Below are positions 18,330 through 27,202 of a DNA stretch of 64,000 nt, in pieces. The stretch spans positions 1-64,000 of the forward strand of contig CAZCZO010000006.1 of assembly GCA_964503275.1 (NCBI GenBank). Direction: 5' to 3'. The stretch is from DASRAP01 sp964503275 (GTDB taxonomy: Bacteria; Gemmatimonadota; Gemmatimonadetes; Gemmatimonadales; Gemmatimonadaceae). The notes below the pieces were generated by a model. The model saw only the letters and a list, made by a program, of their open reading frames with translations. It was not told where the DNA came from and did no database searches. Position numbers and translations under genes: made by a program. Numbering within the stretch: position 1 is the stretch's first letter; each line of letters starts with the position of its first letter.

Positions 18330-19468
18330 ACGAATGGATGCTGCGCTGTACCGGCTGCGAAGTGACCCTGCCGGGTACGACCCGCGCGAATTTGTGCCCG
18401 ACGTGCCAGCAACCGCTCTGGGCCACCGCCACGGCCCCGCTGCCCTCGCGTGACGCGATCGATCATGCGCGGTGGGACATGTGGCGCTATCGAGCGCTGT
18501 TGCCATTGGCGCCGGGCGCCGCGCCGGTCACGCTCGGCGAGGGCGGCACGCCCTTGATCGAGGCGGAGGCGCTGGCGGGGACCATCGGAGTCGCACGGCT
18601 GCGCATCAAGGACGAGGGGGTCAACCCGACGGCATCGTTCAAGGCGCGCGGACTGAGCGCGGCCGTCACCCACGCGCGCGGGGCGCCCGGGATCGTGGTG
18701 CCCACCGCCGGGAATGCTGGTGCGGCGCTGGCGGCCTATGCTACGGCGGCGGGCATGCCAGCGCGGATCTTCGCCCCGGCCACGACCCCGCGGCCCATCC
18801 TCGACACGGTCCGTGCCTACGACGTGACGCTGGAGCTGGTGGACGGCCATATCGGGGATGCCGGCAAGGCCGCACGGGCATACGCGGCCGAGCACGGGTG
18901 GTTCGACGTCTCGACCTGTCGGGAACCCTACCGCACCGAAGGGAACAAGACGCTCGGGATCGAGTTGGCGGAACAGCTGGGTTGGCGCGTGCCCGACGTG
19001 ATCGTCTATCCGACCGGCGGCGGCGAGGGCATCATCGGGATGTGGAAGGCCTTCCAGGAGCTCATCGGTGCCGGGTGGCTGCCAGCCGACACCGTCCTCC
19101 CTCGGCTGATCGTCGCGCAGGCGGCCGGCTGTGCCCCGCTCGTGCGCGCGTTCGCCGCCGGCGCCGACCACGCCGAGCCTTGGCAGGACCCCGTCACGAA
19201 GGCGGCCGGGCTTCGCGTGCCTGGCCCCCTTGGGGATCGGCTGGTCCTGCGCGCACTGCGTGCCACCCGCGGGGCCGCCGCTGCCGTCGACGAGGCGACC
19301 ATCCAGCGGGCGACGCGGACCCTCGCGAACGCCACCGGGGTCGACGCGGCCCCCGAGGGCGGCGCCGCGCTCGCGGTGCTCGCTGACCTGGTCCGCGACG
19401 GGACGATTCCACGAGACGCCGATGTGGTGCTGTTCAACACTGGCGCGGGTGCTTCGTACAGAGAGTAG
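18326..19468 (+). CDS. thrC: threonine synthase
   Basis: PLP-dependent enzyme converting O-phosphohomoserine to threonine. The 380-residue product starts with a rubredoxin-like zinc ribbon (CTGC at residues 8-11 and CPTC near 30). The fold-type II PLP domain follows, with the Schiff-base Lys in NPTASFKARG and the phosphate-binding YPTGGGEGIIGMW. Conservation of EGNKTLGIELAEQLGW fits threonine synthase rather than threonine dehydratase. ATG start overlaps uvrC stop (ATGA). The 99 bases downstream contain a promoter-like site. Confidence 0.92.
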   Translation: MNEWMLRCTGCEVTLPGTTRANLCPTCQQPLWATATAPLPSRDAIDHARWDMWRYRALLPLAPGAAPVTLGEGGTPLIEAEALAGTIGVARLRIKDEGVNPTASFKARGLSAAVTHARGAPGIVVPTAGNAGAALAAYATAAGMPARIFAPATTPRPILDTVRAYDVTLELVDGHIGDAGKAARAYAAEHGWFDVSTCREPYRTEGNKTLGIELAEQLGWRVPDVIVYPTGGGEGIIGMWKAFQELIGAGWLPADTVLPRLIVAQAAGCAPLVRAFAAGADHAEPWQDPVTKAAGLRVPGPLGDRLVLRALRATRGAAAAVDEATIQRATRTLANATGVDAAPEGGAALAVLADLVRDGTIPRDADVVLFNTGAGASYRE

Positions 19469-19491
19469 CGCGGTGCGCGGCGCCCGTCCGC

Positions 19492-19521
19492 TGGACCCAA
19501 TGCGCCCGGTCGCGGTATACT
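19492..19521 (+). promoter_or_regulatory. candidate promoter for the secreted TPR gene
   Basis: TATACT (19516-19521) with TGGACC (19492-19497) 18 bases upstream resembles a housekeeping sigma-70-type promoter. It lies in the only sizeable gap between thrC and the next gene. The predicted leader would be about 40 bases. Confidence 0.5.
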
Positions 19522-19567
19522 TTCTGTGCGGCATTCCTCATCCTCCCACCTGTTCGTGATCCTAGCC

Positions 19568-21040
19568 ATGACCACTCGTGCGTTGCTGATGCTCGTCGCG
19601 CTCTCTCTGTCGGCCGAGTCCGCGTGGGCGCAGGCCTGCGTCATCGAGACCGGCAAGCCGGCCCTGCTGGTCGGGGCGCGGCGCTATGCGACCCTTATCG
19701 GCGGAGGCGAGCGGCAGGGGGAGAAGCCCGGACACGTCCGGGCGGCATCGCGCGTATTGCTCGAGCAGTCGGACAAGCTCGAGAACCAGATGGGGCGCTG
19801 GTATCTCCTTGGGAAGGTCTATACCCTCTGGCTCCGGTCCGAGCATCCTGAGGCGACCCCGATCACGACGCGCGGCTGGCTGACGCTCGCGGGTGATCAG
19901 AAGGCCGAGGTCGACCTGTACGAGCAGATCGCGTCGGCGTTCGACAAGGTCGAGGCCATGAACCCCGCCTGCGTGGACTCCACGCGACCGTACCGGATGT
20001 CGCTCTATGGGGCGCTGTACAACGAGGCGCTCGAGTTGCGCAACGGCGGTCAGCTCGACTCGGCCGAGTTCCTCGCGCGTCGTGCCTTGGTCCTCAATGC
20101 GAAGTCCACGGGCTCCTGGAACATCATCGCCTCGGTGCGGGACGGCAAGAAGGACCGCGAGGGCTACTTCGCGGCGCTCGCGAAGGTCATCGAGCTCGGC
20201 AAGGCGGACCCGGATGGGTTGGAGCTCGCGAAGACGGCGATGTTCAACATCGGGGTGATCAAGCTCAACGAGGCCACCGCGCTCGAGGGGGCCGCCCAGA
20301 TGGCGCGGGCGAAGGAAGCGGAGCAGATGTTCCGGGACTATCTCGCCCTGGCGCCCGGTGGTGGTGAGGCGGCGACCGCGCTGGCGCGCGCATTGCGACT
20401 GCAGGGCGATGAGTCGGGGATGGAGGGGATCTACTCCTCCATGCTGAACGAACCGACGAAGTACACGCCCGCGCAGCTCTTCGAGGCCGGCGTCGGGACC
20501 ATGCAGGGCGAGGAGTATGCGATCGCGATCCGGCTCTTCGAGTCCGGTCTCGAGCGGAATCCGTACTTCCGCGACGCGCTGTTCAACTTGGCGAATGCGT
20601 ATTTCTTGTCGGACTCGGCGGCGAAGATGCTGTCCACTCTGCAGCGGCTCGTGGCCGTCGATCCCTCGAACTCAGACAACTTCCGCCTCATGGCTGGCGC
20701 ATGGCAAGCCGTCGGCAAGACGAAGACGGTGCCGGCGGAGGTGAAGGCCACCCAGGATTCGCTCCTGTTCTATCTCGAGAAGTCGCAGACCCTCCCGGTG
20801 CATGTGAAGCTCAGCTGGGTGCCGACGCGCGGGGCGGGGGTGGTGGACGTCGTGGTCGAGAACCGCTCAGATGCCCCGAAGAGCTACGAGGTCAACGTCG
20901 AGTTCCTCGACGCCAAGGGTGCCGTGGTCGCGACGGGCAAGGCCGCGGTCGCCGACGTGGCGGCCAAGTTCGCGAAGCAGGTGCGCGTCGAGGTCAAAGG
21001 CGACGGCATCGTCGCGTACCGATATTCACTGGGGTCCTGA
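19568..21040 (+). CDS. secreted tetratricopeptide-repeat protein, function unknown
   Basis: The 490-residue product has a signal peptide (MTTRALLMLVALSLSAESAWAQ) and is predicted to be periplasmic. TPR-like helical repeats follow, such as LYNEALELRNGGQLDSAEFL, MFRDYLALAPGGGEAATALA and AIRLFESGLERNPYFRDALF. A C-terminal beta-sandwich-like region of about 100 residues (VVDVVVENRSDAPKSYEVNV) resembles Fn3/DUF-type modules. TPR arrays usually mediate protein binding. No specific partner is evident. It appears to be its own transcription unit, with a promoter-like site upstream and a strong hairpin downstream. Confidence 0.75.
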   Translation: MTTRALLMLVALSLSAESAWAQACVIETGKPALLVGARRYATLIGGGERQGEKPGHVRAASRVLLEQSDKLENQMGRWYLLGKVYTLWLRSEHPEATPITTRGWLTLAGDQKAEVDLYEQIASAFDKVEAMNPACVDSTRPYRMSLYGALYNEALELRNGGQLDSAEFLARRALVLNAKSTGSWNIIASVRDGKKDREGYFAALAKVIELGKADPDGLELAKTAMFNIGVIKLNEATALEGAAQMARAKEAEQMFRDYLALAPGGGEAATALARALRLQGDESGMEGIYSSMLNEPTKYTPAQLFEAGVGTMQGEEYAIAIRLFESGLERNPYFRDALFNLANAYFLSDSAAKMLSTLQRLVAVDPSNSDNFRLMAGAWQAVGKTKTVPAEVKATQDSLLFYLEKSQTLPVHVKLSWVPTRGAGVVDVVVENRSDAPKSYEVNVEFLDAKGAVVATGKAAVADVAAKFAKQVRVEVKGDGIVAYRYSLGS

Positions 21041-21062
21041 CGGCCGAAGTCGCTGTCACAGC

Positions 21063-21091
21063 TTGATTTCCGTCGCATGATGTGACATATT
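21063..21091 (+). promoter_or_regulatory. candidate promoter for the radical SAM/DUF512 gene
   Basis: TTGATT (21063-21068) and CATATT (21086-21091) are separated by 17 bases. Transcription would start near 21098, upstream of a strong hairpin (21120-21154), so that hairpin may lie in the leader. Confidence 0.45.
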
Positions 21092-21093
21092 GA

Positions 21094-21174
21094 ATGAGTG
21101 TGTGCCGCACACGATTCGGAACGGGGGAAGGCCGCAGAGGGTCCTTCCCCCGTTGTGCGTCCTCTCCTTCGTGA
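21094..21174 (+). other. possible leader peptide ORF (26 codons)
   Basis: An ATG at 21094 opens a 26-codon frame that ends with TGA at 21172-21174, three bases before the next gene. The hairpin 21120-21154 lies inside it. The codons (including Arg, Gly and Ser runs) give no known leader peptide. The ATG would sit just upstream of the predicted transcription start at about 21098. It may well be chance. Confidence 0.2.
21120..21154 (+). terminator. strong hairpin: terminator of the TPR gene or leader attenuator
   Basis: AACGGGGGAAGG (21120-21131) pairs perfectly with CCTTCCCCCGTT (21143-21154), 12 base pairs with an 11-base loop. A T-rich tract does not follow (GTTGTGCG). It lies 80 bases after the TPR gene stop and 23 bases before the DUF512 gene. 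Confidence 0.6.
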
Positions 21175-21177
21175 TCC

Positions 21178-22467
21178 ATGGTCCGCGTTCGACGAGTAGC
21201 CGACGAGAGCATTGCCGCCGAGCTCGGGATCGTGCCTGGGTCTGAGATCCTGTCCGTCAACGGGCGCGAGGTGGGCGACTTCCTCGACTGGGAGTTCCTC
21301 ACCGCCGAGGACACCTTCGTCGTGACCGTGCGCCTGCCCGACGGCGATGTCGTCGAGTTCGACATCGAGCGTCCCGAAGGGATGCAGATGGGGATCGAGC
21401 TCGAACCGCCGACGGTGCGTCGCTGCGCCAACAAGTGCGAGTTCTGTTTCGTCGAAGGCCTGCCGCAGGGGCTCCGGCGCAACTTGTACATCCGGGACGA
21501 CGACTACCGCTTGTCGTTCGCCTACGGCAACTTCGCCACGCTCTCGAACCTCAAGCCGCGGGACGTGGCGAGGATCTTGGAGTATCGCCTGTCGCCGCTC
21601 TACGTCTCGGTGCACGCGACCCCGTGGGAAGCCCGCAAGGTGCTGCTCAACAATCCGCGTGCACCCGATATCCTCGCCCAGTTGCAGGAGCTGGCGGCCG
21701 GCGGGATCCAGTTCCACGCCCAGATGGTCGTGGTGCCTGGTCTCAACGACGGCGACGTGCTGGAGCAGACCTTCCAGGACCTCTGGGCCCTCGGCGATGC
21801 GGTCCTCACCGTCGCCATCGTGCCGGTCGGGACGACGCAGTTCTCGCACCTGTACACGGGCAAGCCGATGGACGAGCCGACCGCCCGGCTCCTGCTGGCT
21901 CAGACGGAGCGCTGGCAAGCGCGCGCGCTGGCCGAACGGGGTGAGCGATGGGTGCTCGGCAGCGACGAGCTCTATTTGCTGGCCAACGTTCCGCTGCCCG
22001 GCGACGAGATGTACGGCGACTTCCCGCAGATCGAGAACGGGGTGGGGGCGGTGACCTACCTGCGCCGCCGGGTCCGCGAGGGGGTCGCCGAGCTGCCGCG
22101 GCTGGACGGTCGTCGGATCGGCATCGTGACCGGCTCGGCGATGGCGTCCATGATGCCGGACTTGGTGGCTCAGCTGCACGCGCAGACCGGGGCGCACTTC
22201 GAGGTGATCCCGATCGTCAACTCGCTCTTCGGGCCCACGGTGACGACCGCGGGGTTGCTGGTGGGCGCCGACATCCATCGCGCCCTGACGGACCGGCACG
22301 ATCTCGACCTCGCCTTGATCCCAGCCGAGACGCTCAACGATGACGGGCGATTCCTGGACGACCGGACGTTCATCGAGGTGCGCGAGTCGCTCCCGATGCC
22401 GGTGTTCCCCTCTTACGATTTCGTCGATGTCCTCGCCTACGAGGGGACCGGCGTGGTGACTGCATGA
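21178..22467 (+). CDS. PDZ/radical SAM DUF512 protein
   Basis: The 429-residue product has an N-terminal PDZ-like segment (ELGIVPGSEILSVNGREVGDF) and a radical SAM domain with CX3CX2C cluster motif CANKCEFCF. A C-terminal DUF512 domain follows (GDEMYGDFPQIENGVG and the ATP-cone-like VTGSAMASMMPDLV). The family is widespread, often encoded next to der, as here. Its reaction is not established. The start is an ATG with no obvious Shine-Dalgarno sequence. Its stop overlaps der in an ATGA. Confidence 0.9.
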   Translation: MVRVRRVADESIAAELGIVPGSEILSVNGREVGDFLDWEFLTAEDTFVVTVRLPDGDVVEFDIERPEGMQMGIELEPPTVRRCANKCEFCFVEGLPQGLRRNLYIRDDDYRLSFAYGNFATLSNLKPRDVARILEYRLSPLYVSVHATPWEARKVLLNNPRAPDILAQLQELAAGGIQFHAQMVVVPGLNDGDVLEQTFQDLWALGDAVLTVAIVPVGTTQFSHLYTGKPMDEPTARLLLAQTERWQARALAERGERWVLGSDELYLLANVPLPGDEMYGDFPQIENGVGAVTYLRRRVREGVAELPRLDGRRIGIVTGSAMASMMPDLVAQLHAQTGAHFEVIPIVNSLFGPTVTTAGLLVGADIHRALTDRHDLDLALIPAETLNDDGRFLDDRTFIEVRESLPMPVFPSYDFVDVLAYEGTGVVTA

Positions 22468-23771
22468 CCGTTCCTGTCGTAGCATTGGTCGGGCGCCCGA
22501 ACGTCGGGAAGTCTTCGCTCTTCAATCGCCTCACGGGCGATGAGGACGCGATCGTCAGCGAGGAGGCGGGGACGACGCGGGACCGCAATTTCGCCCGCGC
22601 GGAATGGAATGGCCGCGCCTTCTGGCTGGTCGACACCGGTGGCCTTCCCGAGGACGACCGCGGGATCAACGCCGCGATCCGCTTGCAGGTCGAGCAGGCG
22701 ATCAGCGAGGCCGATCTGCTGTTGTTCGTCGCGGACGCTCAGGCCGGAGCCCACCCACAGGATGAGCGCCTCTCCGAGTTGCTCCGGCAGAGCGGCAAGC
22801 CGTGGCTGCTGGTGGCGAACAAGGTCGATGACCCGCAGCGGACGGATTTCTACGACCTGTACCGGCTCGGCGCCGGTGAACCGTATCCCGTTTCCGCCGT
22901 GAACGGGAAGCAGACGGGTGACTTGCTCGATGCCATCGTCGAGCATCTGCCCGACGGCGCGGAGCCCGAGGCGGGGTCCATCCGGATCGCCGTCGTCGGG
23001 AGACCGAACGTGGGCAAGTCCTCGCTGGTCAACACGCTGCTCGGCGAGGAGCGCTTGGTCGTCTCGGATCAGGCGGGCACGACGCGCGATTCGATCGATA
23101 CGCCACTGACCTACCACGGGCGCGTGTTCACGTTCGTCGACACGGCTGGCCTGCGACGTCAGGCGCGCGTCGACGATGGGGTCGAGTTCTATTCGACATT
23201 GCGTACGCGACGGGCGATCGAGCGTTCGGACATCGTCGTGCTCGTCCTCGATGCGGTCGAAGGATTGCACAATCAGGACCTGAAGATCGCGACGTTGGCC
23301 TGGGACGCCGGGCGTTCGCTGGTACTCGTCGTGAACAAGTGGGACCTGTACGAGAAGGATGACAAGTCCACGGCGAAGTTCGAGAAGACCTGCCGGGAGA
23401 AGGCGCCGTTCCTGCAGTGGGTCCCGTTCCTGTTCGTCTCGGCGCTCACCGGCCAGCGGGTCACGCGCTTGCTGGATGTGCTGCTGACCGTCGAGGCGGA
23501 GCGGCAGAAGCGCATCCCGACGTCCCAGATCAACGATACACTGCAGGGACTCCTCGCCCGCCGTCAGCCGCCTCAGGCCGCGGGGCGCGAGGTGACCTTG
23601 AAGTACGCGACGCAGGTCGAGACGGAGCCACCGACGATCGCCATCTTCGGCAATGCACCGGACCTCGTGGTCGAGCATTACACGCGCTATCTGCACAATG
23701 GGTTCCGGGCCGCGCATGGATTCCTCGGGGCGCCGCTCCGCCTCACGTTCAAGCGCAAGAACAACGACTGA
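22464..23771 (+). CDS. der: ribosome-associated GTPase Der (EngA)
   Basis: Essential GTPase needed for 50S subunit assembly. The 435-residue product has two tandem G domains, each with a GRPNVGKSSL P-loop (near residues 9 and 180) and DTGG/DTAG switch II motifs. The second domain also shows NKWD. A C-terminal KH-like RNA-binding domain follows (TEPPTIAIFGNAPDLVVEHY, then FRAAHGFLGAPLRLTFKRKN). Start overlaps the DUF512 stop. Its own stop overlaps the plsY ATG (TGATG). Confidence 0.96.
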   Translation: MTVPVVALVGRPNVGKSSLFNRLTGDEDAIVSEEAGTTRDRNFARAEWNGRAFWLVDTGGLPEDDRGINAAIRLQVEQAISEADLLLFVADAQAGAHPQDERLSELLRQSGKPWLLVANKVDDPQRTDFYDLYRLGAGEPYPVSAVNGKQTGDLLDAIVEHLPDGAEPEAGSIRIAVVGRPNVGKSSLVNTLLGEERLVVSDQAGTTRDSIDTPLTYHGRVFTFVDTAGLRRQARVDDGVEFYSTLRTRRAIERSDIVVLVLDAVEGLHNQDLKIATLAWDAGRSLVLVVNKWDLYEKDDKSTAKFEKTCREKAPFLQWVPFLFVSALTGQRVTRLLDVLLTVEAERQKRIPTSQINDTLQGLLARRQPPQAAGREVTLKYATQVETEPPTIAIFGNAPDLVVEHYTRYLHNGFRAAHGFLGAPLRLTFKRKNND

Positions 23772-24385
23772 TGAGCCCGTGGCTCGCGCTCCTGGTGTCG
23801 TACCTGCTCGGGTCGTTCCCGTCGGCGTATCTGGCGGGTCGCGTGTGGCGTGGCGTCGATCTCCGCACCGTTGGGTCGGGGAATCTCGGGGCGACCAATG
23901 TGTATCGGGAGCTGGGTGCGTGGCCGGCGCTGATCGTGCTGGTGGTGGATACGGCGAAGGGATTCGCGCCGGTGCACTGGTTGCCCCCCGTCGCGCAGGT
24001 CCCTTCGAGCGGGTGGTGGGCGGTCGCCTTCGGGGCGGCGGCGATCGCGGGCCATGCGCGTCCGGTCATGTTCCTCGGGCGCGGGGGCGGGAAGGGGGTC
24101 GCGACGGCGGCAGGTGTGTTCGCCGCGCTGTCGCCGTTCGCGCTCCTATGCGCCGTCGCGGTGTTCACCGGTCTCGTCGCCCTCACGAAGATCGTCTCGA
24201 TCGGCTCCATCGCCGCGGCCTTGTGCTTGCCGGTGTTCATCGCCGTGCTGGGTGACGCCCATCCGCCTGTCTTGACCGTCAGCGTCCTGCTGGCGTGTTT
24301 CATCGTGTGGACGCATCGCGCCAACATCGCGCGGCTCCGCCGCGGTGAGGAACCGCGCGTGACGCGCCCGAGGAGCAGCGTATGA
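23771..24385 (+). CDS. plsY: glycerol-3-phosphate acyltransferase PlsY
   Basis: Inner-membrane enzyme that moves an acyl chain from acyl-phosphate (made by PlsX, encoded at 62.0-63.1 kb) to glycerol-3-phosphate. The 204-residue product has five hydrophobic helices and the family motifs SYLLGSFPSAYLAG, VGSGNLGATNVYRELG and GRGGGKGVATAAGV. ATG 23771 is one base inside the der stop. It overlaps gpsA, which makes its glycerol-3-phosphate substrate. Confidence 0.95.
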   Translation: MSPWLALLVSYLLGSFPSAYLAGRVWRGVDLRTVGSGNLGATNVYRELGAWPALIVLVVDTAKGFAPVHWLPPVAQVPSSGWWAVAFGAAAIAGHARPVMFLGRGGGKGVATAAGVFAALSPFALLCAVAVFTGLVALTKIVSIGSIAAALCLPVFIAVLGDAHPPVLTVSVLLACFIVWTHRANIARLRRGEEPRVTRPRSSV

Positions 24386-25377
24386 CCAGGATCGCGGTGC
24401 TGGGCGCCGGCGCGTGGGGGACCGCGCTGGCCGATGCGCTGGCGCGGCTCGGACACGACGTCGTGATCTGGGCGCACGAGCCGGAGGTGGCGTCGGCCAT
24501 CACGCAGACGCACGAGAATCCGGTGTTCCTGCCAGGCGTCGCGCTCGCGCCTTCGCTGAGGGCGACGTCGGAGATCACGACGGCGGTGGCCGCCGCCTCC
24601 GTGGTGCTGTTCGTCGCGCCGTCGTCAGTGCTGCGCGCCGTGGCGAAGCGCTGTGCCGCTGCGGTGCCGCCGGACGCGGTGCTGGTCGTGGCGAGCAAGG
24701 GCATCGAAGACGGGAGCTTCGCGCTGATGACGGATGTCGTCGCTGAGGAGCTGCCGGGTCGGCCCGTCGTCGCGTTCTCGGGGCCCAGCTTCGCTGCGGA
24801 GGTCGCGGCCCGGCAGCCGACCGCGGTGGTCGCCGCGAGCCACGACGCCGATGCGGCCGCGCTGGTCCAGCGATTGTGCAGCAGTCCGGTGTTCCGGGTC
24901 TACACCCATCACGATGTCACGGGTGTGGAGCTGGGCGGCGCACTGAAGAATGTGATGGCGATCGCGGTGGGGATCGCCGACGGCCTCGGCCTCGGCTACA
25001 ACACCCGCGCCGCGCTGATGACCCGTGGACTCGCAGAGATCGCGCGGCTCGGCGCGGCGTTGGGGGCCGACCCGCTCACCTTCGCAGGACTCGCCGGGGT
25101 CGGTGACCTGGTGCTCACGTGCACGGGACCGCTCAGCCGCAACCGCTCGCTCGGGTACGCGCTCGGACAGGGCGAGACCTTGGCCTCGGCGCAGGCGGGA
25201 CGGGTCACCGTCGCGGAGGGCGTCCCCACGGCGCGCAGCGCTCACGCGCTGGCGCTGGCGCGCGGCGTGGAGATGCCGATCGTCGGGGCCGTGTATCGCA
25301 TCCTGTTCGACGATGAGTCCCCGCGGGACGCGATCGAGCGGCTCATGACGCGCGATCTGCGTGGGGAGCGCGACTGA
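24382..25377 (+). CDS. gpsA: NAD(P)-dependent glycerol-3-phosphate dehydrogenase
   Basis: Reduces dihydroxyacetone phosphate to sn-glycerol-3-phosphate for phospholipid synthesis. The 331-residue product has the Rossmann motif AVLGAGAWGTALADALA and GPSFAAEVAARQPTAVV. The catalytic-domain landmarks are the ELGGALKNVMAIAVGIADGL helix with its active-site Lys, GLAGVGDLVLTCTG and SRNRSLG. ATGA overlap with plsY and TGATG overlap with the MerR gene imply one transcript. Confidence 0.95.
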   Translation: MTRIAVLGAGAWGTALADALARLGHDVVIWAHEPEVASAITQTHENPVFLPGVALAPSLRATSEITTAVAAASVVLFVAPSSVLRAVAKRCAAAVPPDAVLVVASKGIEDGSFALMTDVVAEELPGRPVVAFSGPSFAAEVAARQPTAVVAASHDADAAALVQRLCSSPVFRVYTHHDVTGVELGGALKNVMAIAVGIADGLGLGYNTRAALMTRGLAEIARLGAALGADPLTFAGLAGVGDLVLTCTGPLSRNRSLGYALGQGETLASAQAGRVTVAEGVPTARSAHALALARGVEMPIVGAVYRILFDDESPRDAIERLMTRDLRGERD

Positions 25378-25757
25378 TGCCACGTCGCAGCGAGCCGGTG
25401 CAGGAGTTCTTCTCGATCGGCGAGGTCTGTGCCCTGACCGAGCTGAAGCCGCATGTGCTGCGCTATTGGGAGAGTCAGTTCCGCTTCCTCGCACCGGCCA
25501 AGACCCGCGCGGGGAACCGGGCCTACTCGCGGCGCGAGATCGAACTGATCCTGCTGGTGAAGCGTTTGCTCTACACCGAGCGCTACACCATCGACGGCGC
25601 GCGCCAGCAACTGGATGAGCTGCGCAAGGGCGGAGCGCTGAAGCGCGCGGCGCGCAGCGCGCTGGAGTCCGAGACCCTGCTCCAGTTGGAGCAGGAACTG
25701 GACGAGGTCGCGTCGTTGCTCACCGCCCCTCTCACGACCCATGGGTCCAGCCGCTGA
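25377..25757 (+). CDS. MerR-family transcriptional regulator
   Basis: Short, 126-residue DNA-binding protein. Winged-helix motif FFSIGEVCALTELKPHVLRYWESQF lies near the N-terminus (residues 10-35; key residues GEV, LRYWE), followed by the wing ending NRAYSRREIELI. A coiled dimerisation helix is at the C-terminus. There is no cysteine-rich or effector domain, so it is of the small HTH type often found beside lipid or translation genes. The target is unknown. Autoregulation of the der-surE run is possible but nothing in the sequence shows it. Confidence 0.85.
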   Translation: MPRRSEPVQEFFSIGEVCALTELKPHVLRYWESQFRFLAPAKTRAGNRAYSRREIELILLVKRLLYTERYTIDGARQQLDELRKGGALKRAARSALESETLLQLEQELDEVASLLTAPLTTHGSSR

Positions 25758-26521
25758 TGCGCTTCCTGATCTCGAACGACGATGGTATCCTGGCACACGG
25801 CCTCGAGGTGCTCATCCGCGCCGCCGAGCCGCTGGGCGAGATCTGGGTCGTCGCGCCCGACCGGGAGCAGAGCGCGACGAGCCACTCGCTCACCTTGCAT
25901 CACCCGCTGCGTCCGGTCCAACGCGGCCCCCGGCGCTGGCAGGTCGATGGGACCCCCACCGATTGCGTCATGCTCGCGGTCGAGGCGCTGTTGCCCGAGC
26001 GTCCCGACTTCGTGCTCAGCGGCATCAATCACGGGCAGAACATGGGCGAGGACGTCCTCTACTCCGGGACGGTCGCCGCCGCGATGGAAGGCCTGGCGCT
26101 CGGCATCCCGGCGATCGCGTTCTCGTTCGCCGGCGGCGATCTGCGCGCGGACACGCGCTTGCTCGATGAACAGGTCGGGTTGCTCACGGAATTGCTGCGC
26201 CACTTCACCACGTTGCCGGAGTTCCCGCGCGACACGCTGCTGAACGTGAATCTGCCACCGATGCCCGGGGGCCTCGTCCGCGGCACGCGCCTGACGCGGC
26301 TCGGGCGTCGGGTGTTCTCGCAGTCGTTGCAGGAGATGCGCGATCCCTGGGGTCGGGAGATCTATTGGATCGGCGGCGGGACGGTGAACTGGCAAGGCAG
26401 CAGCGCCGACTCGGACTTCCGGGCCATTCACGATGGGTATGTGTCCGTCACCCCGCTCCATCTGGACCTGACCCACGTCGACGCGCTCGATGCCTCGGCG
26501 TCGTGGTGGCGGCCACTCTAG
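25757..26521 (+). CDS. surE: 5'/3'-nucleotidase SurE
   Basis: Metal-dependent nucleoside monophosphate phosphatase linked to stationary-phase survival and often encoded beside pcm, as here. The 254-residue product has the metal ligands in LISNDDGILAHG, with the family Ser in REQSATSHSLTL and the Asn in SGINHGQNMGEDV. The conserved YSGTVAAAMEGL loop follows. The usual APG after the Asp pair reads AHG here. The ATG starts at the MerR stop. Confidence 0.94.
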   Translation: MRFLISNDDGILAHGLEVLIRAAEPLGEIWVVAPDREQSATSHSLTLHHPLRPVQRGPRRWQVDGTPTDCVMLAVEALLPERPDFVLSGINHGQNMGEDVLYSGTVAAAMEGLALGIPAIAFSFAGGDLRADTRLLDEQVGLLTELLRHFTTLPEFPRDTLLNVNLPPMPGGLVRGTRLTRLGRRVFSQSLQEMRDPWGREIYWIGGGTVNWQGSSADSDFRAIHDGYVSVTPLHLDLTHVDALDASASWWRPL

Positions 26522-26531
26522 GGCGTCGTCG

Positions 26532-27185
26532 ATGACGCATTCGGCGATCGAGCATAAGGGACCGCGGCGTCGACTGCTTGAAGCGTTGCGGGAGAATGGC
26601 ATCCAGGACCTCGCGGTGCTGCATGCCTTCGATCGTGTCCCGCGCCACCGGTTCGTTCCCTCGGGGGTCGCCCATCGGGCCTATGATGACGCCGCGCTCC
26701 CCATCGGCAGCGGGCAGACCATCTCGCAGCCCTCCGTGCACGGTCGTGCGCTGCAGGCGCTCGCCCTGCGTCCGGAGCATCGGGTGCTCGAGGTCGGGAC
26801 CGGATCGGGGTATCAGACCGCGCTGCTGAGTCATCTCGCCGCGCAGGTCTACTCGGTCGAGCGCGTCGCGCCCTTGCTGGAGCGTGCGCGTGAGGTGCTA
26901 CGTGCGCTCGGCCTGACGAACATCGCGTTGCGCGAGGGGGATGGGTCGCTGGGATGGCCCGCGCACGCGCCATTCGACGCGATCGTGGTGAGCGCGGCCT
27001 CGCCGTCCGTCCCCGCCCCGCTCCTCGAGCAGTTGGTCGACGGGGGGCGCTTGGTGATCCCCGTGGGCGAGTCCGAGACGCAATCGTTGCGCCTCATCAC
27101 ACGGACCGGCGCTAGTTTCCAGACCAGTGAGCTCGGCGCGGTGCGGTTCGTGCCGCTCGTCGGCGAGCATGGGTGGACCGCATGA
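26532..27185 (+). CDS. pcm: protein-L-isoaspartate O-methyltransferase
   Basis: SAM-dependent repair enzyme that methylates isoaspartyl residues in damaged proteins. The 217-residue product has the family N-terminus with VPRHRFVP and ALPIGSGQTISQP, the SAM-binding motif VLEVGTGSGYQTALLSHLA and a C-terminal GGRLVIPVG. ATG 26532 is ten bases after surE; upstream in-frame codons lie within surE. The surE-pcm pairing supports a joint protein and nucleotide damage-repair role. Stop overlaps an in-frame ATG of apt. Confidence 0.93.
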   Translation: MTHSAIEHKGPRRRLLEALRENGIQDLAVLHAFDRVPRHRFVPSGVAHRAYDDAALPIGSGQTISQPSVHGRALQALALRPEHRVLEVGTGSGYQTALLSHLAAQVYSVERVAPLLERAREVLRALGLTNIALREGDGSLGWPAHAPFDAIVVSAASPSVPAPLLEQLVDGGRLVIPVGESETQSLRLITRTGASFQTSELGAVRFVPLVGEHGWTA

Positions 27186-27190
27186 ACGAC

Positions 27191-27197
27191 AGAGGAG
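27191..27197 (+). promoter_or_regulatory. ribosome binding site that sets the apt start
   Basis: AGAGGAG lies 5 bases before ATG 27203. It favours this ATG over the upstream in-frame GTG 27173 and ATG 27182. Confidence 0.7.
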
Positions 27198-27202
27198 CGA
27201 TC

